From Sphaerulina vaccinii (lineage: Eukaryota > Ascomycota > Dothideomycetes > Mycosphaerellales > Mycosphaerellaceae): 64,000 bases of DNA. Under the pieces are notes generated by a model. It was not told the DNA's origin and did not search any database. It was given only the letters and a program-made list of their open reading frames with translations. A program made the position numbers and the translations under genes. The DNA is taken from NCBI GenBank assembly GCA_022570795.1, contig JAKUDP010000017.1:546131-610130 (forward strand), read 5' to 3'. This document shows, in pieces, positions 32,862 through 42,125 of this stretch; position 1 is the first letter of the stretch; the number at the start of each line of letters is the position of its first letter.

Positions 32862-33660
32862 GATTAGAAGATTTGTTGATGTTGAAGGATTCTTGACGAG
32901 GTCGCGCCAGAATCTGCTTGGAAGATGTACGTGGAGACCAAGTACTTGGTACTCTCCGGCTCTCTGGTACGCGGTATGTAACCACGCTTCTCACGAGGCT
33001 GCCATACACTAATCTGTCAACTTCATTGCAGTTGCTCTGTGCCAGTCTCAGTTGATGGAACAAAGTGGACATCAAGCCGTATCGTAATATCGACTTCAAG
33101 GGCGTAGGCAGCTTGCTGTCTCTAGTGACACCTGGAAGAATTTGCTTAAAGATAGCAAATGGGTGTTGATATACTACCTCCTTCACGATCAATTGAACAC
33201 TCGTCCATGGTCTAGTGGAATGAGCAGTAAGTCGTCGGCTCAGCCGATGCTGCAACGATGCATTGCGACTCTGGGATAGGACACAAGTCCTACATCTTCT
33301 GTACTGTCTGGCGATGCGAATTGCACCCCCTTGCCAATGTGGCGATTGTTGTGCTGTTCTGCAACTCACTTTTGCCAAGGCTTCAATATATGGCAACGAC
33401 CGCGCGAGGTATGTAGAACAACATGCTGTTCAGTCGTCACCCGATGGTTTGTGAGTGCTTCTGCCAACACATAACCAACATAAGGATATTGATGATGGAG
33501 GTGCATGAGGAAGGCGTGATGCTCTTCCTGCTTAAAGCAGCATGACCGCATCGTCATCATTCGATCATCGAAAGTCGACTTCATCCGATCGTCAATACAC
33601 ATACATCGACATCGACGAGTACAAAGTACTACTAAACAATCAACTCTTGTCAGATCTCAA
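32862..33660. other. Intergenic carrying one structured-RNA element
   Basis: This is 799 bp without a supported gene. It holds the promoter of the copy at 32,508 and the element at 33,196-33,350. Confidence 0.4.
33196..33350 (+). ncRNA. Putative Pol III structured RNA element, copy 1
   Basis: It starts AACACTCGTCC and ends GGCGATTGTT. It has the A box TGGTCTAGTGG and AGTAAGTCGTC followed by a hairpin with stem TCGGC/GCCGA. It is the only copy whose terminal TTTT is lost (TTGTGC), so it may be inactive. Confidence 0.6.
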
Positions 33661-34501
33661 ATGCTCAAGACTCTCAGAACTGCACCTGCAACTGCCTTCT
33701 TCACCAAACAAACACCTTCAACAAACGCCACCAGAAGCTTCACAGCAACAACCACATTCAAAATGCCCGAACAACCAAGCAAGATCGATGCTCACACTGA
33801 TCCGTCTGTCACGAAGCAATATGACAGCAAGACTTCTGCTCCAGACAAGTTCAATGACTTCTACGAAATTGCCGACAGGATCAAGACTTCCATGTTCAAC
33901 ACATACCGTCCTGGAGTTGGAGTACGTTCAACCACAACCTGACGTTACGTCTATCCATACTGACTTATGGATATAGCCTGTCGGCCGCTCAATGGCAGTA
34001 GCGAAGCGAACAGGACCTGATTTCCTCTTTCTCGCCAACGGCAACAGCACAAAATTCAAGGATCTCGAAGCTAACAAAGAAGTCCAACTTTCTTTCCGGG
34101 ATGGTTCCAAAGAAGACTGGATCTCCGTCACTGGTGAAGTCGTTTGTATGACGAATAGTGACCCACGTATCAAGGAGATTTATTCCAAGCCGGTCAAGGC
34201 TTGGTTTGGAGATATTGGTGATGGAGTACATGATGGTGGGCCTGAGGACCTGAGGATGAAGTTGTGAGTTTTACCCTTTCGCATGTTTCAACGCCTTTGA
34301 ACATACTAATGATGTGATAGAATCGAGGTTCGAAGCAAATACATCACTTACTGGAAGCGTACGACGGGCGCTCTTGGTTTCGCAAAGGAAATTGGCGGCG
34401 CTGTGCTTACCGGAGGTGTGGCCAATACTGGTGATTTGAGAGAGTTGCAGGAGACGGAGATTAACGAGGCGAGAGTGCGTGACAGTGCACTCAGCAGCTA
34501 G
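33661..34501 (+). CDS. bli-3: bli-3-like FMN-binding split-barrel protein
   Basis: Exons 33661-33921, 33977-34263 and 34321-34501 join in phase to 242 residues. The N-terminus (MLKTLRTAPATAFFTKQ, rich in Ser, Thr, Arg and Lys) looks like a mitochondrial presequence, with a second possible ATG at residue 35. The pyridoxamine-5'-phosphate-oxidase-like core includes GRSMAVAKRTGPDFLFLANGN, KEVQLSFRD, DWISVTGEV, VKAWFGDIGDG and ITYWKRTTGALGFA. Neurospora bli-3 is induced by blue light, and related proteins bind flavin; the reaction is not known. The upstream start is uncertain. Confidence 0.88.
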
Positions 34502-34666
34502 CCTCTGTTCTTGCTTGCGATCTGCTAGGTTGTGGGGCCCAAAAGGAGAGGAGATGGATGGCGAGGAGAGTGTATGTTTAGTTGTGATGAGGTCTGTAGA
34601 GGCTATGAATGAATGAGCTGTTGCTTGAAGGCAGTAAGTCACTGCAAGGTATGCACGAGAAGCAAA

Positions 34667-34812
34667 ACAATCGTCCTGCAAGCACGGTGAGAACTGCTTA
34701 CGAGATGAACTCAAGGCCGGGAGTTCTGGAGGCATCTAGCCGGGCCGTATCATGAGAAGCATCCGTTTCGCGGACGACTTACAGCACTACCACTACACCA
34801 TGGACGATTATT
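34667..34812 (-). ncRNA. Putative Pol III structured RNA element, copy 2
   Basis: Read on the reverse strand, it begins AATAATCGTCC and has A box TGGTGTAGTGG. The hairpin stem is TCCG/CGGA, a changed but still paired version, and it ends GGACGATTGTTTT. A TATA-like CATATATG lies at 34832-34840, 20-28 bp upstream. Confidence 0.65.
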
Positions 34813-34946
34813 GAGAATGCGAAGCTTCGAAGCATATATGGACCTTACCTTGTGCCGTATGTCTTACCTTGGCCCGATGTAGGTCAAAGTCGAATCAGAT
34901 AAGTCGAGGATTAGGGGTTATGTTGGGATGTGAGTATGCATTCTTC

Positions 34947-35094
34947 AACAGTCGTTCGTGGTCTAGTGGTAGAGCAGTAAGTCGTCAGCGAAGCTGATGC
35001 TTGATTTAGTGGTATCAGCATCCAAGCTCTAAGATCAGAAGGCCTTAAGGCGAGGAGGAGGAACAGCCCTCCCTGGCCATTGGCGATTGTTTTT
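34947..35094 (+). ncRNA. Putative Pol III structured RNA element, copy 3
   Basis: Start AACAGTCGTTC, A box TGGTCTAGTGG at 34959-34969, stem TCAGC/GCTGA within AGTAAGTCGTCAGCGAAGCT, then GATGCTTGA. The end GGCGATTGTTTTT pairs with the start and gives a T5 run. Confidence 0.7.
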
Positions 35095-35174
35095 CTTTTT
35101 GCACTCCAGTCACTTCTGTAAAAACCGGAAAGTTCAAATTAGCATTCATATACGAGCAGCATTTCTCTCCCCTC

Positions 35175-35320
35175 ATCAGTCGTCAATGGTGTAGTGGTAA
35201 AATAGTCGTTGGCATAGCTAATGCTTGGTTAATCGATCATGGTCCTAATGCTCTTCAAGCCTACAAGACTTGTGGAGCGAGTATGTTCTGGAAAAACGAC
35301 TTACCAGAAGCGATTGTTTT
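35175..35320 (+). ncRNA. Putative Pol III structured RNA element, copy 4
   Basis: A box TGGTGTAGTGG; hairpin stem TTGGC/GCTAA, kept by a G-U pair; end AGCGATTGTTTT. TTCATATA at 35145-35152 lies 23-30 bp upstream. Confidence 0.65.
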
Positions 35321-35408
35321 GTCCTACATTTGGCTGTTCTGTCTTGTCTTTTGATCGGATCTTAGGATAAATATGAGGTACATATTCATGGTGCAACCTG
35401 CGTCTTGT

Positions 35409-35559
35409 AACAGTCGTCCGTGGTATAGCGGTCAGACCAGTGAGTCGTCGGTGTAACTGATGCTTGACGATCGATGGATCCAATAACACTCCTCAAGCCC
35501 GCGAGACTTGGAGATCATCTTGGCGACCTCAGACGTGATTCCGTTGCGGCGATTGTTTT
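35409..35559 (+). ncRNA. Putative Pol III structured RNA element, copy 5
   Basis: Start AACAGTCGTCC, A box TGGTATAGCGG, stem TCGGT/ACTGA, GATGCTTGA paired with a later TCAAGC, end GGCGATTGTTTT. A TACATATTCAT motif ends 19 bp upstream. Confidence 0.7.
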
Positions 35560-35769
35560 GCTTCATCTCTGCTCTTGCATTCCGTCTTTTGTTCTCAATC
35601 TCGGACCTTGATTGAATAAGAACAACCACTAGCCCTGAGATCGCGATATGCGTTAGGCTACACACGATGCATCTGGTGCAGCAATAGAGCCAAGCTGCCC
35701 TACAAGAAGCAAGGCTTTGCCAGTAGATGATCGTGATGCTCAATCAAGTTCCTGCCAGAGTCTGTCAGA

Positions 35770-36027
35770 ATGTGTGTATTCTTTCATCAAATCTGCCAGA
35801 ACTGTGGCACGTACGACGTGTGGTTGGCCGAGCTTTGCATTTTCCTGCCTGGCGAGCCCTTTGCCTGCAAAGAAGCTATACGCCGCCCTGAACCGCCACT
35901 GGAGGTCCTGCATTGCCTTTCTTGTCCAAGGAGACCTGGCCGGCTAGCTGAAGCCGCGGAGAATTTCTGGAGATGGATTGAAAGGATGAGATCTGGTGAG
36001 ACGAAGACTGCCAGGTCAGATCAGTAG
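35770..36027 (+). CDS. Small Cys-rich hypothetical protein (85 residues)
   Basis: The protein starts MCVFFHQICQNCGTYDVWL and has CxxC and further Cys residues (ELCIFL, EPFAC, LHCLSC), so a zinc-binding fold is plausible. The M-C start and Cys spacing recall the next gene at 36,200 and other small fungal proteins. There is no signal peptide. A chance frame cannot be excluded. Confidence 0.45.
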   Translation: MCVFFHQICQNCGTYDVWLAELCIFLPGEPFACKEAIRRPEPPLEVLHCLSCPRRPGRLAEAAENFWRWIERMRSGETKTARSDQ

Positions 36028-36199
36028 CACGAGATAGTGCAGAAAACGAGATGCAACCAAACACCAGTCATGACTCCTTTCCAGCCAGTTTGCCAAACAC
36101 AGCATACCTCAACAACTCTTTCCTTGCAGTACGACTCATCAGCACTCAACACAACGCCGCATACATCCTCCAGCACACCGAAGTTCGTACCCTGTAAAG

Positions 36200-36661
36200 A
36201 TGTGCACCCAAGAACTAATATGGTGTTCCTGCGGCCACGGCGAGTTCCTGCCCATCATCATGTGTCCGCGAGCAACACTCCTCGGACAATGCTATACCAT
36301 CGTCCACGGTCGACATGATCTCCCACCGCCACCAGAGAAATGCTCATATTGCGCGAAGGGCTTGAATGGAAAGAAACCTCTGGCTTCTGCGAGACCTGAA
36401 CCGGGGAGTCTGATGGAGAAGAGGATAGCGGGCAATGAGGATGAAGTGTTCCGGAATATGTTGCAAGACCCGGAGTATTGGCCTGATGATGGTGAGGAAG
36501 TCATTGCGAGTATACTTGAGGATGTGGATTTGAGTAAGCTGTTTGGAGAGGAGGAAGCCTTGAGTAAGCCGGAAGACTTAGATATGGGTATGGAGGAGTT
36601 TTTGAATATGGATTGTACTCCGTTTGATCCGGATAAGAGTACGGAGGTGAAGGAGAGTTAG
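36200..36661 (+). CDS. Small Cys-rich/acidic hypothetical protein (153 residues)
   Basis: The N-terminal half carries paired cysteines (MCTQELIWCSCGHGEF, IMCPRA, KCSYC), suggesting a zinc-binding module. The C-terminal half is strongly acidic (EDEVFRNMLQDPEYWPDDGEE, DLDMGMEEFLNMD). It lacks a signal peptide and membrane segments, so it is probably cytosolic or nuclear. I do not recognise a named family. Confidence 0.6.
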   Translation: MCTQELIWCSCGHGEFLPIIMCPRATLLGQCYTIVHGRHDLPPPPEKCSYCAKGLNGKKPLASARPEPGSLMEKRIAGNEDEVFRNMLQDPEYWPDDGEEVIASILEDVDLSKLFGEEEALSKPEDLDMGMEEFLNMDCTPFDPDKSTEVKES

Positions 36662-36943
36662 TTGTTTGGTTGTGTTGTGAGACAAGGAGGCAGTTGTCGA
36701 GAAGGAGGAAAGCTTCTCTCACATCGTAAGGCATCAACTTTATTTCTGCCTGACGACACGCTCCGCGTCCAGTCCAGCTCGAAACAAATTTACGGCAGCT
36801 GTCGTCGATAGCTCCATCAACATCCAAACACACCACCCACTCCCACCACTCCTCCCCTACTACACCGCCACATACCATACCATTCAGGCGACGAAGCCAC
36901 CGATACATCCCCATACCCCTCCCTCCGAGACAATCTGCCCACG

Positions 36944-38716
36944 ATGGCAGCCATGTTCGAACAATCCCGCTCTGGCACCCTCTTCCTCGGCGGCACAAAG
37001 ATCTCTGGCTCAGACATCCGCGACCAGAATGTGATGGCCACACAAGCAATCGCCAACATCGTCAAATCCTCCTTCGGCCCCTCAGGTCTGGACAAAATGA
37101 TGGTAGACGATATCGGAGACGTCACAGTCACAAACGACGGAGCCACAATCCTCTCTTTACTCAACGTGGAGCACCCAGCAGGAAAGATCCTCGTGGATTT
37201 AGCGCAACAGCAGGATAAGGAAGTGGGAGATGGTACTACGAGCGTTGTGTTGATTGCGGCGGAGTTGTTGAGACGGGCGAATGAATTGATGAAGATGCGC
37301 ATTCACCCTACTACGATTATCACAGGCTATAGACTTGCGCTGAGAGAGGCTGTGAGGTATATGAATGAGAATATCGCCACAAAAGTTGAGACGTTAGGAA
37401 GAGACAGTCTGGTGAACATCGCAAAGACTTCGATGAGTTCGAAAATCATTGGCGCTGATGATGACTTCTTTGCGAATCTGGTGGTGGATGCCATCACGAG
37501 TGTCAAGACTACGAATGCGAGAGGAGAAGTCAAGTATCCTGTCAAAGCGGTGAATGTGCTCAAGGCACATGGAAAGTCTGCGCTGGAGTCACAGTTGGTG
37601 AAGGGCTATGCGCTGAACTGTACGGTGGCTAGTCAGGCGATGAAGACGCGGATTGTGGATGCGAAGATTGCGGTTCTGGATATGAACCTGCAGAAGGAGA
37701 GGATGAAGATGGGAGTGAATGTTGTGATTGACGACCCAGCACAACTCGAGAAGATCCGCGAGAGAGAGAGCAGTATGGTAGTGGAGAGAGTCGAGATGAT
37801 CCTCAAAGCTGGCGCGAATGTCATCTTCACAACGAAGGGCATTGATGATCTATGTCTGAAGCACTTCATCGAAAAGGGAGCCATGGCTGTACGACGTTGC
37901 AAGAAGGAGGATCTGAGAAGAATAGAAAAGGCTACTGGCGCGACTATGATCAGCACACTCGCGGACATCAACACAGGAGACGACTTCTTCGACCCAAAGA
38001 GCTTAGGAGAAGCGAAAGAAGTCGTGCAGGAACGCATTTCCGACGATGAATGCATTCTCGTCAAGGGACCGAAAGTCCACACCGCCGCCTCAGTCATTCT
38101 GAGAGGAGCAAACGAGTACTCTCTCGACGAGATGGAGCGCTCAGTCCACGACTCTCTGTCAGCTGTCAAGCGTACACTGGAGTCTGGACGTATCGTACCA
38201 GGCGGCGGTGCTGTCGAAACTGCTTTGCATATCTACCTCGAAGAGTGGGCAACATCTGTCGGCTCGAGAGAACAACTCGCCATCGGAGCATTCGCTGCTT
38301 CTCTCCTCGTCATCCCCACAACCCTCGCTGTCAACGCAGCCAAGGACTCCTCCGAACTCGTCGCACAGCTCCGTTCACGCCACGCACTTTCGCAGCGAAC
38401 TTCCGAACCCGCCTCAGGACACGCACACCCAGCACCGACGGCGAACGGCGCTCCTAAAGCTGCTCCTGTACAGCAAGCTCTGGATGCTGATGCGAAGGCG
38501 CTGGCAAAGGCTAAGGGTTACAAGAATTATGGTCTCGATCTTTCGAAGGGTAAGGTGCATGATTGTGTCAAGGCTGGTGTGTTGGAGCCTAGCATGAGCA
38601 AGGTGAAGCAGTTGAAGTCAGCGGTCGAGGCTTGTGTGGCTATTATGAGGATCGACACGCTCATCAAGCTTGATCCCGAGCAGAGAGGTGGAGAGGATGA
38701 TGGGCATGGTCATTGA
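36944..38716 (+). CDS. cct1: T-complex protein 1 subunit alpha (CCT1 chaperonin)
   Basis: A single exon encodes 590 residues, somewhat longer than the usual 550-560. The group II chaperonin ATP site is visible as GDVTVTNDGATIL (59-71) and GDGTTS (95-100). Alpha-subunit features include RSGTLFLGGTKISGSDIRDQNV, LESGRIVPGGGAVET and the closing region MRIDTLIKLDPEQRGGEDDGHGH. An Ala/Pro-rich insert of about 45 residues (around SEPASGHAHPAPTANGAPKA) explains the extra length. CCT folds actin, tubulin and WD-repeat proteins in the cytosol as an eight-subunit double ring. It is a housekeeping gene. The antisense frames here are shadows. Confidence 0.97.
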   Translation: MAAMFEQSRSGTLFLGGTKISGSDIRDQNVMATQAIANIVKSSFGPSGLDKMMVDDIGDVTVTNDGATILSLLNVEHPAGKILVDLAQQQDKEVGDGTTSVVLIAAELLRRANELMKMRIHPTTIITGYRLALREAVRYMNENIATKVETLGRDSLVNIAKTSMSSKIIGADDDFFANLVVDAITSVKTTNARGEVKYPVKAVNVLKAHGKSALESQLVKGYALNCTVASQAMKTRIVDAKIAVLDMNLQKERMKMGVNVVIDDPAQLEKIRERESSMVVERVEMILKAGANVIFTTKGIDDLCLKHFIEKGAMAVRRCKKEDLRRIEKATGATMISTLADINTGDDFFDPKSLGEAKEVVQERISDDECILVKGPKVHTAASVILRGANEYSLDEMERSVHDSLSAVKRTLESGRIVPGGGAVETALHIYLEEWATSVGSREQLAIGAFAASLLVIPTTLAVNAAKDSSELVAQLRSRHALSQRTSEPASGHAHPAPTANGAPKAAPVQQALDADAKALAKAKGYKNYGLDLSKGKVHDCVKAGVLEPSMSKVKQLKSAVEACVAIMRIDTLIKLDPEQRGGEDDGHGH

Positions 38717-39167
38717 GAGGAGCATATTGAGTGATGAACAACGAACTCTGACAGCGAATGCTCCTCGCTGTAACAGGAACGTCACTGGCTATGGGCTATG
38801 GGCTATGGCCGGGAGAAGGTGTGCTAAGCAGCGGCCAAGATCCATGGGTCATTGAGAGGCCAGCGGGAACTGTGAACAGCGCTCTGTATTTGTAATGCGC
38901 ACTCGGCTCTTATGAATAGAGCTATGTAGACCAAAAGGCACTGTATGAAGCACCACTGCCAGTAGTTTGACAACGCGATATCAGCGCGTACCGCCCTATA
39001 GAGGCGAGCCTTAGGGTTAACTTTGCACAAGTGAAACGTCCTGCGCCTCGACACGAGGACTCCAAGCATGTGACAGTCCGACGTCACTCTATCTTCGCGT
39101 CTCTCCATCCTCACTTACATACAACCTGGACACTCCCTCCTCCCTCTCACCTGCACGCTTAGCAGAA
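38717..39167. promoter_or_regulatory. Intergenic between CCT1 and CHMP7
   Basis: This 451-bp spacer holds the CCT1 terminator and the CHMP7 promoter. It contains a short GGCTATG tandem run near 38,789-38,810. Otherwise nothing is visible. Confidence 0.4.
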
Positions 39168-40587
39168 ATGAGCGAGCTTCTCGAGTTCCTACGAACTCAT
39201 GACGAAGCATTTCGTAGGTGAAGACTCACCTTTTTCATACTCTCGAAACCTCACACTGTCTAACTTACTCCATAGCCGCGCCCGATTAGCCTCTCTATAC
39301 AGCGATTTTCGACATCAGCGCACGACGAACTCCGATGGCTACGTTGCGAACAGCTCCGCATGGCTACGCGCCCTGTCCTCGGCTGCCCGAAATGGCCTCA
39401 TACCCTCACAGACTGGCGGGAACAGCAGATTTCTGATCGAGAGCGGAGAACCTCTCCTACGAGAACTGAATACGCAGGAGTACGGACGTCCTCTGGCACT
39501 AGGCGCCGTGCTCGAAGACGCCGTGAACAGCAAAGCGCTCGTACCACTCAAAGACTTCCTCGAAAGCAAAGAATCAATATATCACAAGAGCTGGATACCC
39601 ACACCATGGCAAGTTGTCAGCTGGGGTCTACGGCAGATCGGACTGACAAGCAATGACGAGGATAAGTTTGTCAAGGGAAGTTTCGTTGTTGTTGCCAGTG
39701 TAGAGGCCGCAGCGCAAGATGTCACAGAGAAGATGAAAGGTATGAGGGATGTGGAGAGCGTATTCTCAAAAGAGCTGTTCGCGGAGATGTTCAAGGAGGT
39801 TCTGGGTGGAGAGAAAGATACAGAGATCCTAATACGCCATCTCGTCCGCGATAAGGAAGCTATCGCATATGATCCGGAAACTGGAACGATCAAATTCGGA
39901 CAAACAGCTACACCGGGAGTGGAAGTGACGAAAGAAGACATCTCAATCGCCTCCCTCCGAACACTCATTTCCACCCTCACACCCCAAGTTGAGGCTCTCA
40001 CAACGCAAATCTCAACACTCGACACCACAGCCCGAACCTCCGTCTCGAACAAAAACCTCATCGCAGCCAAGAACGCTCTGCGACAGAAGAACGCCGCGAC
40101 GAAGAAACTTGAACAACGCACAGCTACTCTCGCACAATTAGAGGATGTTTATGCGAAGATTGAACAAGCTGCTGATCAAGTACAAATCGTGCGTGTACTG
40201 GAAGAGAGTGGTAAGACTCTCAAATCTCTCAATGCGCAAACTGGAGGGGTTGAGAAGGTGCAGGATGTTATGGAACATCTGAGAGAGGATATGATGGATA
40301 CGGAGGAGATTGGCAATGCTATTAACGAGGGAGCGATGGGTGGGATTGATGAGGGTGAGGTTGAGGATGAGTTGGAGGCACTTGAGAAGAATGAACGAGA
40401 AAAGACGGAAGCTAAAGAAAGAGCTGAGAGGGAGGCGAGGGAGAAGGTTGAGAGGGAGGAGAGGGAGAGGAGGGAAGCTCAAGAGGCGGAGAAGACGAGG
40501 ACTAGGTTGGCTGAGTTGGATGCTGTGCCGGAGAAGAAGGAGGATGTTGAGATGAAAGAGGCTGAGGCTGTGAAGGAGACCGCTTGA
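39168..40587 (+). CDS. CHMP7-like ESCRT-III (Snf7 family) protein
   Basis: Exons 39168-39217 and 39276-40587 encode 453 residues. The true start MSELLEFLRTHDEAF is in a short first exon spliced into RARLASLYSDFR. The N-terminal half forms winged-helix-like segments typical of CHMP7. The C-terminal half is a Snf7 domain with long amphipathic helices and coiled-coil character, then an acidic linker and a very charged Glu/Arg tail. CHMP7 recruits other ESCRT-III proteins for nuclear-envelope sealing and membrane remodelling. Length and layout fit fungal CHMP7-like proteins. Confidence 0.85.
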
Positions 40588-40824
40588 GACTAACGAGATT
40601 TCTCTCTATGACATATGCTGGCTCTGCAAAGGACGACCGGGCTTATGCTAGTCAAGAAGACTGTTCATTAGCGAGGTGTTTGGCGTTTCAAGGTACCTCA
40701 ATCAAAATACTCACTCACAACATACGCTACAGTTCTGGCGCATAGGAATGACACAATATAGGCACATACCGAACAGTATTAGCTTGCAGACAACACAAAA
40801 GTGGTCAAAGGCAAAGCAAAAGGT

Positions 40825-40979
40825 AAAACGATCGCCCCTTTCGAGTGAAGACATGAGTACACTTTGTGGCCGCATTCAAGTCTGATTTGGCTTGAGGCTT
40901 TCACTGAGGCTGCATTAGTCTCAAGCATCGGCTACGCTGACGACTTACTGCTTATCCCACTACACTACGGACGATTATT
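40825..40979 (-). ncRNA. Putative Pol III structured RNA element, copy 6
   Basis: On the reverse strand: start AATAATCGTCC, A box TAGTGTAGTGG, TCAGC/GCCGA stem with one mismatch, GATGCTTGA with a later TCAAGC, end GGCGATCGTTTT. GATATAC lies about 20-30 bp upstream (near 41,000). Confidence 0.65.
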
Positions 40980-41083
40980 GAGGTAAGCCTGGATGAGATA
41001 GTATATCAAGGCTCACAGCAGGATGTCAAGAGTGAGGCAAAAGAGATGGTAAAAGGGTAGAGGACAGGTCGGAGGCAAAACGC

Positions 41084-41230
41084 AAAACAATCATCCCTTG
41101 CGAAGAGAAGAAGGCGGACGAACAGCTGAAGTCTGATCTGACTTGGAGCTTCTACTATCGCTACGTTCGTGTCAAGCATCAGTGAAAGTGACGACTTATC
41201 GAGTAGACCACTAGACTACGGACGACTGTT
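41084..41230 (-). ncRNA. Putative Pol III structured RNA element, copy 7
   Basis: Start AACAGTCGTCC, A box TAGTCTAGTGG, weaker stem TCA/TGA, GATGCTTGA, end GGGATGATTGTTTT. Confidence 0.6.
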
Positions 41231-41314
41231 GAAGTGAGCATAGATTGGGTGGTCTATGAAGGCTCATAGGGCTGTTACTGATTATAGCAAAAGTCAAAGA
41301 ACGAGTTAAGAGGC

Positions 41315-41467
41315 AAAACAATCGTCTCTCTGCTAGCGTGGTAAAGTCACTGTGCTCGTCAACACCAAGTCATTTGACTTCGAAGATTGGCACAGCTGCC
41401 TCTTTATTCAAGCATCTGCTTTACAGACGACTTACGACTCATACCGCTAGACCATGAACGACTGGTT
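41315..41467 (-). ncRNA. Putative Pol III structured RNA element, copy 8
   Basis: Start AACCAGTCGTTC, A box TGGTCTAGCGG, stem TCTG/CAGA, a compensatory change compared with copy 3, end ACGATTGTTTT. Confidence 0.65.
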
Positions 41468-41575
41468 GAGGTAAGCACATATTGACTGACCTGTAGAGGC
41501 CAATGGGGGTGTCATTGGTTGTATCAAAAGGAGCGAAGAACGAGTCCGAGATGAGAGATCAAGGACAAGTCCGGC

Positions 41576-41722
41576 AAAACAATCGCCTCCCTGCTAGGGC
41601 ATTTCTGTGCTGTGGATTTCCGCGAAGTCATACGGCTTCTCGCGGTTTCTAACGACATTTCGCTTGAGCATCAGCTAAGCTAACGACTTACTGGCTATTC
41701 CGCTGGACTATGGAGGATTGTT
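41576..41722 (-). ncRNA. Putative Pol III structured RNA element, copy 9
   Basis: Start AACAATCCTCC, A box TAGTCCAGCGG, stem TTAGC/GCTGA with one G-U pair, end GGCGATTGTTTT. Confidence 0.65.
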
Positions 41723-41808
41723 GAGCAGTGCGTAGTTTGGAAGATCTACAAAGGCTAATGAGGAGTCAGTGGCTAATGGTAGCAAAAGATGAGATGGAAG
41801 TGGGAGGC

Positions 41809-41949
41809 AAAACAATCGCTCTTGCTCACCGCAGATATCACCGCGTCAGACCACAATGATCTGACTAAATCGTACTCCTTTTGGCTTGGTCTAAGCATCA
41901 TCTAGACTGACGACTTACTGGTCATGCCACTATACCATGGACGACTGTT
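41809..41949 (-). ncRNA. Putative Pol III structured RNA element, copy 10
   Basis: Start AACAGTCGTCC, A box TGGTATAGTGG, short stem TCA/TGA, end GCGATTGTTTT. A strong TATA-like TTCATATATAATAC (41967-41980) lies 18-31 bp upstream on the reverse strand. Confidence 0.7.
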
Positions 41950-42125
41950 GAGGATGACTGGCCTTGTATTATATATGAAGTTGATGTCTGTGTCAAAAGG
42001 TCGTCAATAGCGGGCGACAGAATTGCAACCAATCACCACATTAGGCATGAGTACACATGGAACAGTTCGAATGTTCTACAGTATTTATACAGCCACAACC
42101 ACTTCTACCATCATCCATCTGTCAT

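Larger units (their letters stand above)
34502..35769. other. Gene-poor stretch with four structured-RNA elements
   Basis: About 1.27 kb between bli-3 and the small Cys-rich gene holds one reverse and three forward elements (34667, 34947, 35175, 35409). No protein-coding frame is convincing. Confidence 0.6.
40588..42125. other. Gene-free stretch with five tandem reverse-strand structured-RNA elements
   Basis: About 1.5 kb holds elements at 40827, 41086, 41317, 41578 and 41811. They are spaced 231-261 bp apart. The spacers share a block resembling TATGAAGGCTCAT, so the repeat unit includes the likely promoter of each element. No coding sequence is seen. Confidence 0.7.

Noticed and set aside
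33196..41949. The A-box-bearing elements as normal tRNA genes
   Set aside because: They resemble the D-arm start (TGGTNTAGTGG) but lack a B box (GGTTCGANNCC), a consistent D stem and a CCA-type acceptor, and are twice tRNA length.
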